Of a DNA stretch of 64,000 nt, positions 12,062 to 23,644 are shown piece by piece (the stretch's first letter is position 1; every line of letters begins with the position of its first letter). Source of the stretch: Prochilodus magdalenae. Its lineage: Eukaryota > Chordata > Actinopteri > Characiformes > Prochilodontidae. The stretch lies in contig JAMWET010000914.1 of NCBI GenBank assembly GCA_024036415.1, positions 171,501-235,500 of the forward strand, written 5' to 3'. Position numbers and translations under genes: made by a program. The notes under the pieces were generated by a model. It saw only the letters and a program-made list of their open reading frames with translations, was not told where the DNA came from and searched no databases.

Positions 12062-12345
12062 GTCACATGTCCAGAAGGCCTGGTGCCCCTCCACCTCCAC
12101 CCCTACCGCACCATCTGCAGGAACTGTGTGAGGATGTTGAAGCTGCATGGGATGGATTATCACAGGACACCATTAGGAACCTCTACAGCTCCATACCGAG
12201 ACGTCTGGCATGTTGGGTTAGCAAACACGGCGGCTCGACGCCATACTGAGAGAGACTTCTGTATGTGTAGCTCAATAAATATTGATCATATCAGTCTAAA
12301 TTTATCACCAGTTATTGATCCTGGTCACCTTTATCTTCCTGATTT
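12062..12345 (+). mobile_element. Tc1-like family A, 3' part
   Basis: A 60-codon frame at 12067-12249 ends in LQELCEDVEAAWDGLSQDTI, then RNLYSSIPRRLACWV and SKHGGSTPY with a stop: the transposase C-terminal tail. The CCAGAAGGCCTGGTG junction of family A is at its left edge. The 3' non-coding segment stops at about 12345 with the shared TTATCTTCC. Confidence 0.85.
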
Positions 12346-12776
12346 GGTTCTTTGGTTCAGAACACAGATTCCAACTGAGCCCCGCCTTTTTCACACCAGC
12401 CTCTGATTGTATCTTGCCTACAGAAGCTGCTGTATTTCCACGGTTACTGGATTTGGCCGCAGTTACATGTCCATAGGCTTCGTGTTGCTCTTTGATCACT
12501 GTAGATTTTTGATATTGAGGTTTTGTGGTCTCTTCCTGAGGTTAGTTCTTGCTCACATACGAGCTTGTTTTCAACCATATGTTCTACAGTCCCACAGACT
12601 GCTGTATCTCTAATGAGCAAGCCCTTCAATTCTCCCAAGACTGCACAAAGTGTGCTCAGCCAAATTCTGATTAGCACTGCCTTTTAATCATGGGAGGCAA
12701 TAGTACCTCTCAGATGCCTCAGTTAGCACTGTGCTCACTGCTGAGTCAACCATCAACCAAAGCTACCTAGCCAATA
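12346..12776. other. Unassigned sequence
   Basis: Overlapping short frames on both strands, none with recognisable domains. Confidence 0.35.
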
Positions 12777-13262
12777 GCGACCTGTGGGGCAGCGTCCCGT
12801 GGGGCAGCGTCCTGTGGGGCAGCGCCTGTGGGCAACGTCCTGTGGGCCAGCAATGAAGAAGTAGACCAACACTGCACTGTGCAGCAGCAGATGAGCTATC
12901 ATCTCTGACTGTCCATCTACAAGGTGGACCAGCAAGGTAGGTGTGTCTAATAGAGTGGACAGTGAGTGGACAGTGTCTCAACACTCCAGCTGCACTGCTG
13001 TGTCTGATCCACTCACACCAGCACCACACACACTAACACACCACCACCACGCCAGTTTCACTGCAGTGCTGAGAATGATCCACCACCCACATACTACCAG
13101 CTCTGTGGTGGTCCTGTGGGGGTCCTGCCCATTGAAGAACAGGGTAATACAGTATACAGAGAAACAGATGGACTACAGTCTGGAACTGTAGAACTACAGA
13201 GTGTCCTATACGGTCAGTGGAGCTGATAAGATAGACCATGGGTGTGGATACAAGGAGGTGGA
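12777..13262 (+). mobile_element. Dispersed non-autonomous element (type D), longest copy
   Basis: This is the most complete of three copies. It starts with five imperfect copies of a 15-bp GTGGGGCAGCGTCC-type unit (12781-12843), followed by AGCAGCAGATGAGCTATCAT, CATCTACAAGGTGGACCAGC, TGTCTGATCCACTCACACCA and the ATTGAAGAACAGGGTAATAC block, ending in GGAGCTGATAAGATAGACC. No coding capacity. I recognise the family as abundant in characiform/siluriform fishes; terminal repeats are not clear here. Confidence 0.75.
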
Positions 13263-13760
13263 CCTAATGAAGTGGACGCTGGGTTTGTAATATATAAAGG
13301 TGTGTACTCTATTGACGACATTCCATGCAAACTTTCTGGGCAGAAGACAGAAAAGTGAAAAGAGGCAAGCCTAGCTGATGAGCCATTTTGTCCTTTCAGA
13401 CAATTGCCCCTCCCGGGATTGCCACGGCAGGGATTTGCCAGTTGCCAGACAGAAGCATGCAAAGACTTTCATTTCGTGCTCAAGCAACAGCTGCTTCTCT
13501 GGATGGGCTCGTTCTCCTCCTGAAACACACGGTAATTTTTCCGCTGGGAAACTCCGGATGCATGCCAGTTATTTTGGGAAACGGAGCTCCAGTTGGATCC
13601 ACATGCTTAGCTTTTAGTGTAATCGGAATGGCATTCCATCTCTGTCAGCTAATTAGCCATGAACTTCCTTCAGTCTTTCTAGCCTTTGAATGGTTACCAT
13701 TATCCCAATGAACTGGTTGACCAATGATGAGGAGGAGTGACCTGTACGGTCACAAGTGAA
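13263..13760 (+). other. Candidate conserved non-coding block
   Basis: Non-repetitive sequence of balanced composition with a TCAGCTAATTAGCCATGA core near 13650. Two overlapping plus-strand frames (79 and 107 codons) are open, but neither shows a recognisable family or splice-site context. It could be regulatory or simply unique sequence. Confidence 0.25.
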
Positions 13761-14635
13761 GTGGGCCAATGTCTATTAGCTGTGCTTAATGACAGTTTAC
13801 TGGAGAACAAAAAGTGTAATAGAGCATTAATGGTAATAAAGCTCCTCTATATTACAAATAAAGGCTCGTTATAGCATGTTTATAACATGATTACAGTCCG
13901 CATGACAGTGATTGGACAACGTGGAACGCTACAGTTATCAGATTCATATTCCTCTTTTACTAGGTTGAGAGATTTCTGGCACTTACTAGTCCCCAAGTTT
14001 TTGAGATATCAACACTTTTCCAACTCTAGAACATTCAGTCTGATCTAGAACGGTGTGCTTGTATACAACTTTTTGATCCAGCTTACGGTTCTCCTAGTAA
14101 CTTCGTCAAATTCCGATTATCCGATTCTTTCTTTTTTTTTTTCAATTAAGAATGAATGAGTTGGAAAGATGCACACCCCCAAGCATGAATTCAATGTTGG
14201 TCCGACCCACACTCATCAATTTGTCTTCTCTTCCACTCTTTCCTCACATAGAACACCATTCATTTCTGGCTTTACCCAAACCCTATCGTCTCCTTGAACC
14301 TACAGCCACCAAACACCAACTCTAATCCACAGCCATACTGACCCTCACTCCTCTATGTGTCATTTATTCATCCCCCATTCACCCCATTCAGTTTCTACAC
14401 TTCAGCAGCCACCTAGCAATAAGCTTAAGCTGCACACTCGCTCTGCGTTTACCTCAGGAAATGAATTTTGCTAGGTCAATCTAATTTCATTCAACCTTTT
14501 CATTTACTAGACGTCCCCCCAGTTTATGAATGGCCTTTATGCACTTTGCATTGGCCACTTTTATTACACAGAGAACCAAACTGGAAGCTTATCTAATGTC
14601 TCTTAACAGTGTAAATATGGCCTGATCAGCGCTAA
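13761..14635. other. Unassigned sequence
   Basis: Nothing recognised apart from a short T-rich run near 14130. Confidence 0.4.
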
Positions 14636-15180
14636 CACATAAATACACTTACGTGAAGCATTTCAAATGAGCCAACAGGCAGAAATGCACCTCATTAATA
14701 TTCCTTCTGGTGTTTGAGGGGATTGACTGTCTCCCTTCATGAATATTTATGCAGACTGCCCAGCAGTTTAAATGATGTGATTTTGTGCTCTTTTGCATTA
14801 GCTCCTAATGAATCAATCTCGTCTTGCTTTATATTCATATTGTCAATTCTCCAGCAGAAAATTGGGTTAGAGTGCTGGCAGAGGAAGCAGCTTAGCGGGC
14901 ACCAAATTGGGAGCCATTCTGCTTTAAATCCGTGTAGATGGAGCAGATCCATTTATGGGCCCCCACAGGTTGTACCTATCATGTCTGGTGTCGGGCTGTG
15001 GCTTTGCTGTTCCGCTTGCCGTGACATTCCCTCTCGCTGTTAGAACGTCTTGTCCACATTTTTATTTGACCAGAAGACCGCGACCGTCTCCTATCAGCTG
15101 CGTTTCCTCTGGAAGCACTTCACGCCACCCTGTCATCTGTCTAAGAAAGCTTAGGGAGGCTATAAAAGTATGATATGCCA
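14636..15180. other. Candidate conserved non-coding element
   Basis: The 14640-14960 stretch is unique in the window and rich in transcription-factor-like words: an octamer-like TTTGCAT, TCCTAATGAATCAATC, ATATTTATGCAG and several ATTA cores. This is the texture of vertebrate developmental enhancers. The 109-codon plus frame and 71-codon minus frame overlap and look incidental. The inference is compositional only. Confidence 0.3.
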
Positions 15181-15534
15181 AGTTTCAGGTCTGTATCTTT
15201 CATGTTTCTGGTGTTTGGAGTCCATTTATTGTATTGGGTGAGCATATTTACCAAAAACAAGACCTGTTGTTCAGTTTCCATCTTCATTTCTCTAAATTAA
15301 ACACTCACGGTTACCTTATAAGTGATATACAGTATGTAAATGTACTCTGTGCTGATTGGGCCTCACTGCTTTAAAAGTAGTTTATACTGAAATGTGCAAA
15401 CCAATCCGTTAAGGCTACATAGCAATTCTCAAAAATGTGGCCAACAATCTCCATTTTTACCACAGAAGGAAACTCTGCTCTTTGCCAGCAGTTAACTTTC
15501 TATAGTTTAGTAGCTCCTGGGATAATAAAATAAT
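15181..15534. other. Unassigned sequence
   Basis: No feature recognised. Confidence 0.4.
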
Positions 15535-16440
15535 GTACGGATGAAGAAACAATATTGCTGATGAATATAGGAATGAAGGGATGAAGGAACAATGTTGGTG
15601 TACAGATAAAGGAATGAACGAATTAGGTAACAGTGTTGGTGATGGATAAAGGAATGATCAAATGAAGTAACAATTTTGGTGATAGATGAAGGAATGAGTG
15701 GATCAAGGAACGATGTTGTGTACAGATAAAGGGATGAGGGGGTAAAAGAACAATGTTAAGAGAATAGATCAAGTAATGAAGGGATGAAGGAACAATATTG
15801 GCATACAGATAAAGGGATGAAGGAACAACATTGGCGTACAGATAAAGGGATGAAGGAACAATGTTAGTAATGGATGAAGGGATGAAGGAACAATGTTGGC
15901 GTACAGATAAAGGAATGAAGGGATGAAGGAACAATGGTAGTGATGGATAAAATGATGAAGGGATGAAGGAACAATGTTGGTGATGGATAAAATGATGAAG
16001 GGATGAAGGAACAATGTTGGTGTACCGATAAAGGAATGAAAGGATGAAAGAACAATGTTGGTGTACAGATAAAGGAATGAAGGGGTGAAGGAACAATGTT
16101 GGTGTATAGATAAAGGAATGAAGGGATGAAGGAACGATGTTGTGTATAGATAAAGAAATGAAGGGATGAAGGAACAATGTTGGTGTATAGATAAAAGAAT
16201 GAAGGGATGAAAGAACAATGTTGGTGATGGATAAAATGATGAAGGGATAAAAGAACAATGTTGGTGATGGACAAAATGATGAAGGGATGAAAGAACAATG
16301 TTGGTGATGGATAAAATGATGAAGGGATGAAGGAACAATGTTGGTGTACCGATAAAGAAATGAAGGGATGAAGGAACAATGTTGGTGATGGATAAAATGA
16401 TGAAGGAAGAATGTTGGTGATGGATGAAGGGATGAAGGGC
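15535..16440. repeat. 40-41-bp minisatellite
   Basis: More than 20 tandem units built from GGATGAAGGAACAATGTTGG plus one of two alternative second halves: TGATGGATAAAATGATGAAG or TGTACAGATAAAGGAATGAAG. The two subtypes are interspersed, and the array is most regular at 15900-16400. Long minus-strand frames rich in Ser, Phe, His and Pro (189-261 codons) are produced by the repeat itself and should not be called genes. Confidence 0.95.
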
Positions 16441-16609
16441 TGACAGGCAGCTACAGACAGGAGATCTAGCTTGCTAGCTTTGACTCCGCTGGTAAGCTTT
16501 AGCTCACTACATTTCTCTGACACTGAGACTGTTCTGTGTAGGCGGAGCCAGAGAAGTTTCTGTAGCAGTGTGAGGTAGATGAGGTACATGGAACGAGACA
16601 TTCCCTGCA

Positions 16610-16715
16610 CTGTAGCACCTCTTCTCAATCTATGGATCCTGTCACTCATACCCCGCAGGTATTTACAGCCCCATCATCCTCGTGCAGCGCCATCTGCTGG
16701 AGCCTGAAGCTACTA
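16610..16715 (+). repeat. Dispersed repeat X, copy 2
   Basis: Matches 4322-4432: a GTAGCACCTCTTCTCAATCT-like start, GGATCCTGTCACTCATACC and CAGCGCCATCTGCTGGAGCC. Same strand as copy 1. Confidence 0.7.
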
Positions 16716-17324
16716 CCATCTTAAACACGGAGGCGAACGAATATTCTGTCCAGGGGGCTTATAAAGGCTGATTCAGGAGACAGACAGACTAGAGGAAAAG
16801 ACACTAAAGGTCATGTGTGCCATGTTTCCAGACAATGAAATTACCCAGCCTACTGAGAGATGATGGAAGACGATCATTTACTGATGATGCTATTGACAGT
16901 GGGCTTAGGCCCGGTGGTCAGAGAGTGAAAGGCCGTAGTGTATTTAACTTAACGCATATTAAACCCAGAGTAAATTTGGTTCGCCGTGACACTGGACATC
17001 CCTGAACCATCCAGTATTAATGCTTGTGTGCCGAGTCAAAGTCAAGGTCTGAAGCTTCCATGCCGGATTTTCCACTCTAGATCCCTCAATCTATAAACCA
17101 CAAATCCTCCCACCAGCACATCATTCCTCACTGTTCCATTCCGAGCCCGCCAGAGAACGAGTAGGGTGATCTTACTGTATCACACTCCTCCGAAGCTCCT
17201 CCTTTTGAACAAACACCTCGGATTTGGCTCAGGTAAACTGTCAGGTAAAGAGCAGCACACTTACCTAGAAGGGAAATAGAGAGAGAGAGATGAAGAGAAT
17301 CAGGTTACACTCATCATCAGAAGA
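16716..17324. other. Unassigned sequence
   Basis: No recognised repeat or gene. A short GA run lies near 17280. Confidence 0.4.
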
Positions 17325-17668
17325 ACAGCTGCACCCAGAAAGAACCAACCGAGAGGAATGAAACCTGGTGGGTGGGTTTGACCAGGGATTCGAGTTTCAT
17401 GCTCGGCCATGAATGTGACATAGGCCTGGTGTCCACCTCCACCTGTGTGAGGATATCCAAGCTGCATGGGCTGGATTATCATGGCGACCATTAGGAACAC
17501 CTACAGCTCCATACCGAGACGTTTGGCATGTTGGGTTAGCAAACACGGCGGCCCGACGCCATACTGAGAGACTTCTGTATGTGTGGCTCAAGAAATATTG
17601 ATCATATCAGTCTAAATTCATCAGGTATTGATCCTGGTCACCTTTATCGTCCTTCCCAACAGCACCGC
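17325..17668 (+). mobile_element. Tc1-like family A, heavily deleted copy
   Basis: It shares the upstream block CAGCTGCACCCAGAAAGA with the 21.98 kb copy and TTTCATGCTCGGCC with that copy. It then skips most of the transposase to the C-terminal helix and the PRRLACWVSKHGGPTPY-like tail near 17510-17570, and the 3' segment with ATATTGATCATATCAGTC. This is the shortest internal structure of the family in the window. Confidence 0.8.
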
Positions 17669-18744
17669 ACTCCCACACCTCCTCCTTTCCACCATGAGGT
17701 GCTCGAAGAACTGACCACAGATCAGTCCCACAGTCAGGACCGAATGGTCCCACCAGTATACCAGTAATGCAGGCCGACATGGAACTTGACACTTCACTCC
17801 GTTCCCCTAATGATGGGCTGTGTCCTAAATGCACTCTGTTCCGCACTGTACCTCCACTACTTAATCAGTAAATAGAGAAGAGGGAGGGGATAACGAAGTT
17901 GTTCTTCTTTCTGGCCTAGTTTAAAGAGGAAATGAACGGCGCCAGGTGATTTAGAGCCTGGAACAAACCACAGCCGCTACCTATCACTTATTCTTAATGG
18001 AGAGAGCGAGAGTAAGAGAGGTGGTCTGGAGAATTCAAGGGTAAAGCACTTTGTTTCGCACACTGGGTGGCATTAGCGAACGCCTGAGTTTTCTTCCAAA
18101 TGGAAAACTAGGTCATCTTTAACGTGGGCCCAGGATTTCTGGCCATAAATACAAGAGCGGGGGCCAATTACGTGAAGCCGGGGTCCGTGTCATTGAGGAA
18201 ACCTTGGGGAAACACCAGGAAACGTTGGATCTATGACTATATAAACATGGCACAATGAATGAACCAAATCACCGATGCCAGTTTAAAAGGGCACAAAGCA
18301 TCAAGGAAGGTGAGGATGTATATTCATAGTTCATTAGGCTGAAAGTGGGCGGAGTTTCGGGCACAGACTTTCTTCCGAACCCATTTTTCCCATTGTTATT
18401 CCACAGCTCCATTTGGTTTGTGTGGATGGCACCTTCAGCCGACTGAAGGCTGGAGGTGGGGGGTGGAACTTCTAGTCCTCTGCCTATAGTTGAAAGGTCG
18501 GACCACCCTCCCTTCATGACAGTGGTAGGACTGATATAAGACTACGGACCAGGGAGTAGATGTGGTGGGATGATGGGGATTGCGAAAACGTCATCATGGG
18601 TCAGGGTTAGATTGGAAGAGAGCGGAATTTCAGGAATGTTGCTTCTTCTAAACCTTGGCTATTCCATAACTTCACTCGGCATAACTCTGAATCCTCCCTT
18701 CAGGATGTGGTGGGATTCTGAGGGAAGACTGATTGAAGGAGTCA
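17669..18744. other. Unassigned sequence
   Basis: The stretch near 17815-17870 faintly resembles the GTGCACT-type repeat at 32.76 kb. Nothing else recognised. Confidence 0.35.
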
Positions 18745-18975
18745 GTGGCACTGCAGTGCTAAGAATGGTCCCCCCCCCCCCCACATCATACCCAGGTCCT
18801 GTGGGGGTCCTGACCATTGAAGAACAGGGTAATACAGTATACAGAGAAACCGATGGACTACAGTCTGGACCTGTACACCTACAGAGTGTCCTATATGGTC
18901 AGTGGAGCTGATAGAATGTGCAGTGAGGGTCGATACAAAGAGATGGACCCAACAAAGTGGCCAGTGGGTTGGTAT
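18745..18975 (+). mobile_element. Dispersed non-autonomous element (type D), 3' half
   Basis: Matches 13050-13262: GGCACTGCAGTGCTAAGAAT, a C-homopolymer at 18769-18782 replacing the usual CCACCACCC, GGTCCTGACCATTGAAGAAC and GGACTACAGTCTGGACCTG. Confidence 0.75.
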
Positions 18976-19034
18976 GTTTGACCATTACCACACATTTCTG
19001 ATGAACTATGTGTGCTCAAGGATGCTCAATCTCA

Positions 19035-19320
19035 ACCCATATACAATGTAGGCTAGCTACAAATAAGCATAGCTGCTCAGCATGAACACGCCAACAATCC
19101 AGAACATAGAACCTGGAGTTTCCATTCAATGAAAATGTCCAACAGCATCTGGGGCCTATGTGCCTTTGTGTTTGATGTATGCCACAAGGTCCTTGGGTGT
19201 TTGTAGTTTCCAAATTTGGTTAATTGGCCATAAGTTCAAATGCTCATGACTTCCTAGTGCAAGACTTCCCCACAACAAGGTTCTTTCCATTGACAGATCC
19301 TCATACATGGGTTTCCCAAA
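19035..19320. repeat. Duplicated segment, copy 1
   Basis: Shares order and sequence with 20751-20992: GCTAGCTACAAATAAGCATA, ATCCAGAACATAGAACCTGG, CCACAAGGTCCTTGGGTGTT, CAAATTTGGTTAATTGGCC and ACAACAAGGTTCTTTCCATT. Direct orientation, about 1.7 kb apart, moderately diverged. Confidence 0.8.
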
Positions 19321-20275
19321 CCTAAATACATAAATTAATTAATCAACAAGCATTTGCGAAAGGATGAGTAGCTAACAAATGGAAAACCACATGGCAGTAG
19401 TGCCAGTCACAGCATCTGGGGTGTTACTGCATGAGTGTATTTAATTGTGAACCAGGTGCCAGTGTTGGCAAGCTAGCAGGGTTTTTTTTTCCTCTATGCG
19501 TCTCTACTCCATAAAAGTGCCAGTCATATTCAGAGTGTCAACAAGCTACAGATGAAAGCCAAAAAGACCCTCAGTATCATCTATTCATGCCCAAGAATGG
19601 GGGGTCCCAACGTTCCCTTCTTTTGGCGTACCCAGAGTTGGAAAAACAGCTCTATGAGGCAACAATCCCAAGCAGTGTGGTGGCACGGTCCGGCGACGCT
19701 TACTCCTGGAACGGGAGCTATGAAAGAGTAAAAGTTCACAAGAACACGAATAAAAGAATCAATAACCCGGTTAACACCTTAATGAGCTCCAGCTCCACCG
19801 TCCTTCTTCCGTAGGCTGCAATGCTGAACACGCAGCTAAGTCTCTACCGGGACGATTTTAATTTGTCCATTTCATACTTCATTTAACTTATTAATTAAAA
19901 AACAAACTCCCCAACGAAATCAAATGGAGTTTGCTGGAGCATGTATCCCTTGCAGATCATTCTCACGCCCATAAGAGGGAAGTGTAGTCGGAGAAAGCCA
20001 CGGATTTCTGCAAATCATTCCGGCGGAGTTCTCCAAAGCACAAAGGCTTAAAGCTACGAGGACAGCTGCTCGGCAGCATTGGGGGATGAGTGATTTGGTG
20101 GGGGTGACGCCTTAAGAGAAACCCAAACAGTCGCTCATCTGATGGGTGTTTTTGCTTTGGCAGATGGGAAGTTCACACATGTCCATCTACTGGATGGCTT
20201 CCTTAAGACAGGAAGCTGTTGGTCTTCAGGGATCAGGGACACAACAAGTCAATGACGGGGGAGTTAGCTTGCTTA
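19321..20275. other. Unassigned sequence
   Basis: Mostly unique-looking. The 19830-20100 stretch is non-repetitive. No supported gene. Confidence 0.35.
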
Positions 20276-20277
20276 GT

Positions 20278-20692
20278 ATCCATCCATCCAATCCAATCCA
20301 TCCATCCATCCATCCATCCATCCAATCTGTCCAGTCCAGTCCAATCCAAACAATCCAATCCATCCATCCATCCATCCATCCATCCATCCAGTCCAGTCCA
20401 ATCCAATCCAATCCAATCCATCTAATCCAGTCCAGTCCAATCCAATCCAATCATCCATCCATCCATCCAATCTGTCCAATCCAGTCCAGTCCAATCCAAT
20501 CCAATCCATCCAATTTCATTCAATCCAATCCAATCCAGTCCAATCCTATCCGATCCATTCCATTCCATTCTATTCCAATCCGATCCATTCTATTCTATTC
20601 CATTCCATTCCAATCCAATCCAATCCAATCCAATCCAATCCAATCCAATCCATCCATTTCAATCCATCCATCCATCTATCAATCAACACTTT
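20278..20692. repeat. Mixed ATCC/AATCC microsatellite
   Basis: Blocks of the tetramer CCAT alternate with blocks of the pentamer CCAAT and variants CCAGT and CCATT. The last 100 bp are nearly pure pentamer. The 60-184-codon Pro/Ser/Ile-rich and Trp/Asp-rich frames on both strands are repeat artefacts. Confidence 0.95.
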
Positions 20693-20750
20693 TGAGATGA
20701 TCCTTGAGATGATGAGATGAGCCTGGTTATAGGAAAAGGGGAACATCTGC

Positions 20751-20992
20751 TGTGTAGTCTAGCTACAAATAAACATAGCTGCACACCATGACCAAGAACA
20801 TAGAACATCAATACTCCAGAACATAGAACTTGGAGATTCCATCCAATTAGAGTGAAAGTGATGTATGACACAAGGTCTTTGGGTGTTTCTTTCCTCGACT
20901 GTAAATTGGCCATATGCTGCAAAGGCCCTTGACATGCCAGAGTTCCCTACAACAAGGTTCTTAGCATTGACTGTTTCTCATGGATCCATCCA
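20751..20992. repeat. Duplicated segment, copy 2
   Basis: Partner of 19035-19320. It ends in another short ATCC run (20980-21000), so it directly flanks the microsatellite on the other side. Confidence 0.8.
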
Positions 20993-21974
20993 TCCATCCA
21001 AGATAACACTGCTAATTATGCATGCAAAAAAGTCAATCTGCTTGGTAAATCTAACATAATAGCCATTACCAAGTTGGGACAGTCATGGTCAAACTGCACT
21101 CAGATCTAGGGGTTGGAATAGGTCTACATTATTTCAACCCCTATCTGCTTGTTTGGACATTGGGTCTCAAAACTCTGTCTTGTGATTGGAAGTCCAAAAC
21201 GTTAATGGCTACAACTGGTAAGGTAAGCCACAATCCCTAATCCAATGAAGACAAACAAAGTTTTATTGTCACATGGCTGTTTTTTTTTAGGTTGTTAGGC
21301 AAAGTTAACCAGCCTTAGCTAGCTCTAAATAAATCTGCACGAAACTCTCAATCAACATGACCAACACGATTCCTCATTTGACAGTTGAGAGTAAATGAAT
21401 GCAGGGCCCAAGAGCCAACAAGGAAATAAACTGGCAGCCCCCTTTAATGAATTCATAAAGATATGATAGGTCTTCTGTATTAGCAGCTCCAACGCTGTTC
21501 AACAGCAGCGCCAAAAGAAACAGCTGTGTGGGTATTTTGAGACCGAATGGAGATGTGTTATGATCTGTATCCAAAGCCAGGGGGCTCAATAATGGAGCAG
21601 TCCAACATAAATAATGTCCACTTTACCAGAACACATCAGTAGGAAATGTAATGGAGCCGAATGTGCAGTCAGCTCCACTGAAGCTTTCTATCCAGTTAGT
21701 CTACTTTAACTGCACTCAGATCTGGTTACTGAAGGACGTTTAGAGACCTCACTCAGGCCTGATGCTACACTCTCATCCTCCCAAACGTTTGCTGTAAGAA
21801 CACTGCTGGGAGTTAGCCAGACTGTTGTGCTGTGCTGACATACTGTAGAATCACTGGCAATTCAGAACGGGTCCTGGGGGGTTAAGGTAGCTCTGTCTCC
21901 TTTCGGCCCAAAGAACAGCCACAAGATGAAAACAGAGCTTTCCAACTTTCCCATATTTCACTTTTTCTTATCAT
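20993..21974. other. Unassigned sequence
   Basis: No recognised feature. A T-run lies at 21281. Confidence 0.4.
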
Positions 21975-22468
21975 TGAAAAAACAGCTGCACCCAGAAAGA
22001 CTCAACTGACAGGGATGAAACGTGGTGGGTAGGTTTGACATTGTGAGATATGCGAATGAATTAAGTTTCATGCTCGGCCGTACATGTGGCGTAAGCAAAG
22101 ACGGGCACTTATACGGGTACATGCCTTACCCAACAGCCACAACTGGTGCCTCCATGAGTCATCCTGTTAGTGCAGCACCATTGGCAGACGGCTGCACCAC
22201 GCATGACTTCATGCACTCTGCAATGGTGTGATGCCAGACTGTCATGGAGTGACTCAAAATAGCAGTGTGACGAGTCTCGGTGGAGACGACCAACGAATCA
22301 GTGTGTGGCGGCACCGTGGTGAACGGTTTGTGGTCATATGTCACATCTCCAGAAGACCTGGTGTCACCTCAACCCCTACCGCACCATCTGCAGGAACTGT
22401 GTGAGGATATTCAAGCTGCATGGGATGGATTATCACAGGACACCATTAGGAACCTCTACAGCTCCATG
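21975..22468 (+). mobile_element. Tc1-like family A, longer copy, 3'-truncated
   Basis: Includes the upstream CAGCTGCACCCAGAAAGA block, a GGCAGACGGCTGCACCACGC block (RRLHHA, the region before the first catalytic Asp), a GGAGACGACCAACGAATCAG block (GDDQRI) and the RHRGERFVV segment, then the family deletion junction and LQELCEDIQAAWDGLSQDTI. It stops abruptly at about 22468, just before the PRRLACWV segment present in the other copies. Confidence 0.83.
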
Positions 22469-22999
22469 CTAAGATGTAGGTTTCGTCTTCCCGTTATGTA
22501 AACCACCATTCAAAAGCTGTTTTAAAGCTTCCCCATAGATGGCAATGAGCTTTCTGAAATGCTAACAACGTGTATATAGTGCATAATCAAATACGTTTGT
22601 TTCAAACAACCAAAGACTGATATGAAGATTGATATGATATAGGAAACATAGAAATATTTGGTAAGTGCAACAAAGACCCTTTAATTATTTTTAATCTATT
22701 ACTTCATGCTTGATACGTTACTGTCACTGGAAATTCCATTTACAAAAACCAGCTGTTTACACTGTTGCACAGGTATACGTAGATAGGAGAAAATATGTTG
22801 GGACTACTATCAAGATACACAGAAGTTGATATAGCTACATTTACAGAAACTGTAGAACTGCAATCTATCTATTAACACTGAACACATTACCAGTGCTTTC
22901 ACTGTTGTTGTATGTGAAACTACACTGTTTCTAGAAATATCATAATTCAGCATGTACATTTTTTGCACATTTGCAATTTAATTAGCGAAAATGTAGTTT
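22469..22999. other. AT-rich unassigned sequence
   Basis: No recognised repeat or gene. Confidence 0.4.
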
Positions 23000-23000
23000 A

Positions 23001-23055
23001 CAGACACACACACACACACACAATATACATATATGTACATATATACACACACATA
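23001..23055. repeat. CA/TA microsatellite
   Basis: A short ACACAC tract, then alternating TATATG/TACATA, abutting the Tc1 element at its TA target site. Another TATATATA tract follows the element at 23587, suggesting insertion into a pre-existing TA/CA repeat. Confidence 0.85.
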
Positions 23056-23586
23056 CAGGGGTTGCACAATGAAGCTGAAACACCTGGTTCTAGACCACAA
23101 TCATTTATTAGTATGGTGTAGGGCCTCCTTTTGCGGCCAATACAGCGTCAGTTGGTCTTGGGAATGACATATACTGCGTCCTGCACAGTGGTCAGAGGGA
23201 GTTTAAGCCATTCTTCTTGCAGGATAGTGGCCAGGTCACTACGTGATGCTGGTGGAGGTTCGTCCTTCTTGGTGGTATGCTGACATTACCCTGGATACCG
23301 TGGCTCTTGATACATCACAAAGACTTGCTGTCTTGGTCACAGATGCGCCAGCAAGACGTGCACCAACAATCTGTCCTCTTTTGAACTCTGGTATGTCCCA
23401 TAATGCTGTGTGCATTGCAGTATTTTGAGCAGAACTGTGCTCTTACCTGCTAACTGAACCTTCACACTCTGCTCTTACTGGTGCAATGTGCAATTAATGA
23501 AGATTGGCCACCAGGCTGGTCCAATTTAGCCATGAGACCTCCCACACTAAAATGACAGGTGTTTCAGTTTCATTGTCCAACCCCTG
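23056..23586 (-). mobile_element. Complete internally deleted Tc1-like element (family T), second copy
   Basis: Inverted relative to the 11.1 kb copy and nearly identical, including the CTCCACCAGCATCACGTAGT side of the internal junction at about 23252. It has TA dinucleotides at both ends and both terminal repeats. One mismatch pair near the left end (GGTTGCACAATGAAGC) separates it from the 11.1 kb copy. The 61-codon plus-strand frame is antisense to the transposase N-terminal region. Confidence 0.93.
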
Positions 23587-23644
23587 TATATATATACACG
23601 CATACTGTACATGCACGCTTACACAAAGTTGTAGTTGCCTATTG

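Noticed and set aside
13388..13711. 107-codon plus-strand frame
   Set aside because: Overlaps another open frame of similar quality; no recognisable protein.
15623..16649. Ser/Phe/His/Pro-rich minus-strand frames of 189-261 codons
   Set aside because: Translation of the 40-bp minisatellite; overlapping frames look equally good.
20146..20700. 184-codon plus-strand frame and Trp/Asp-rich minus frames
   Set aside because: Artefacts of the ATCC/AATCC microsatellite.
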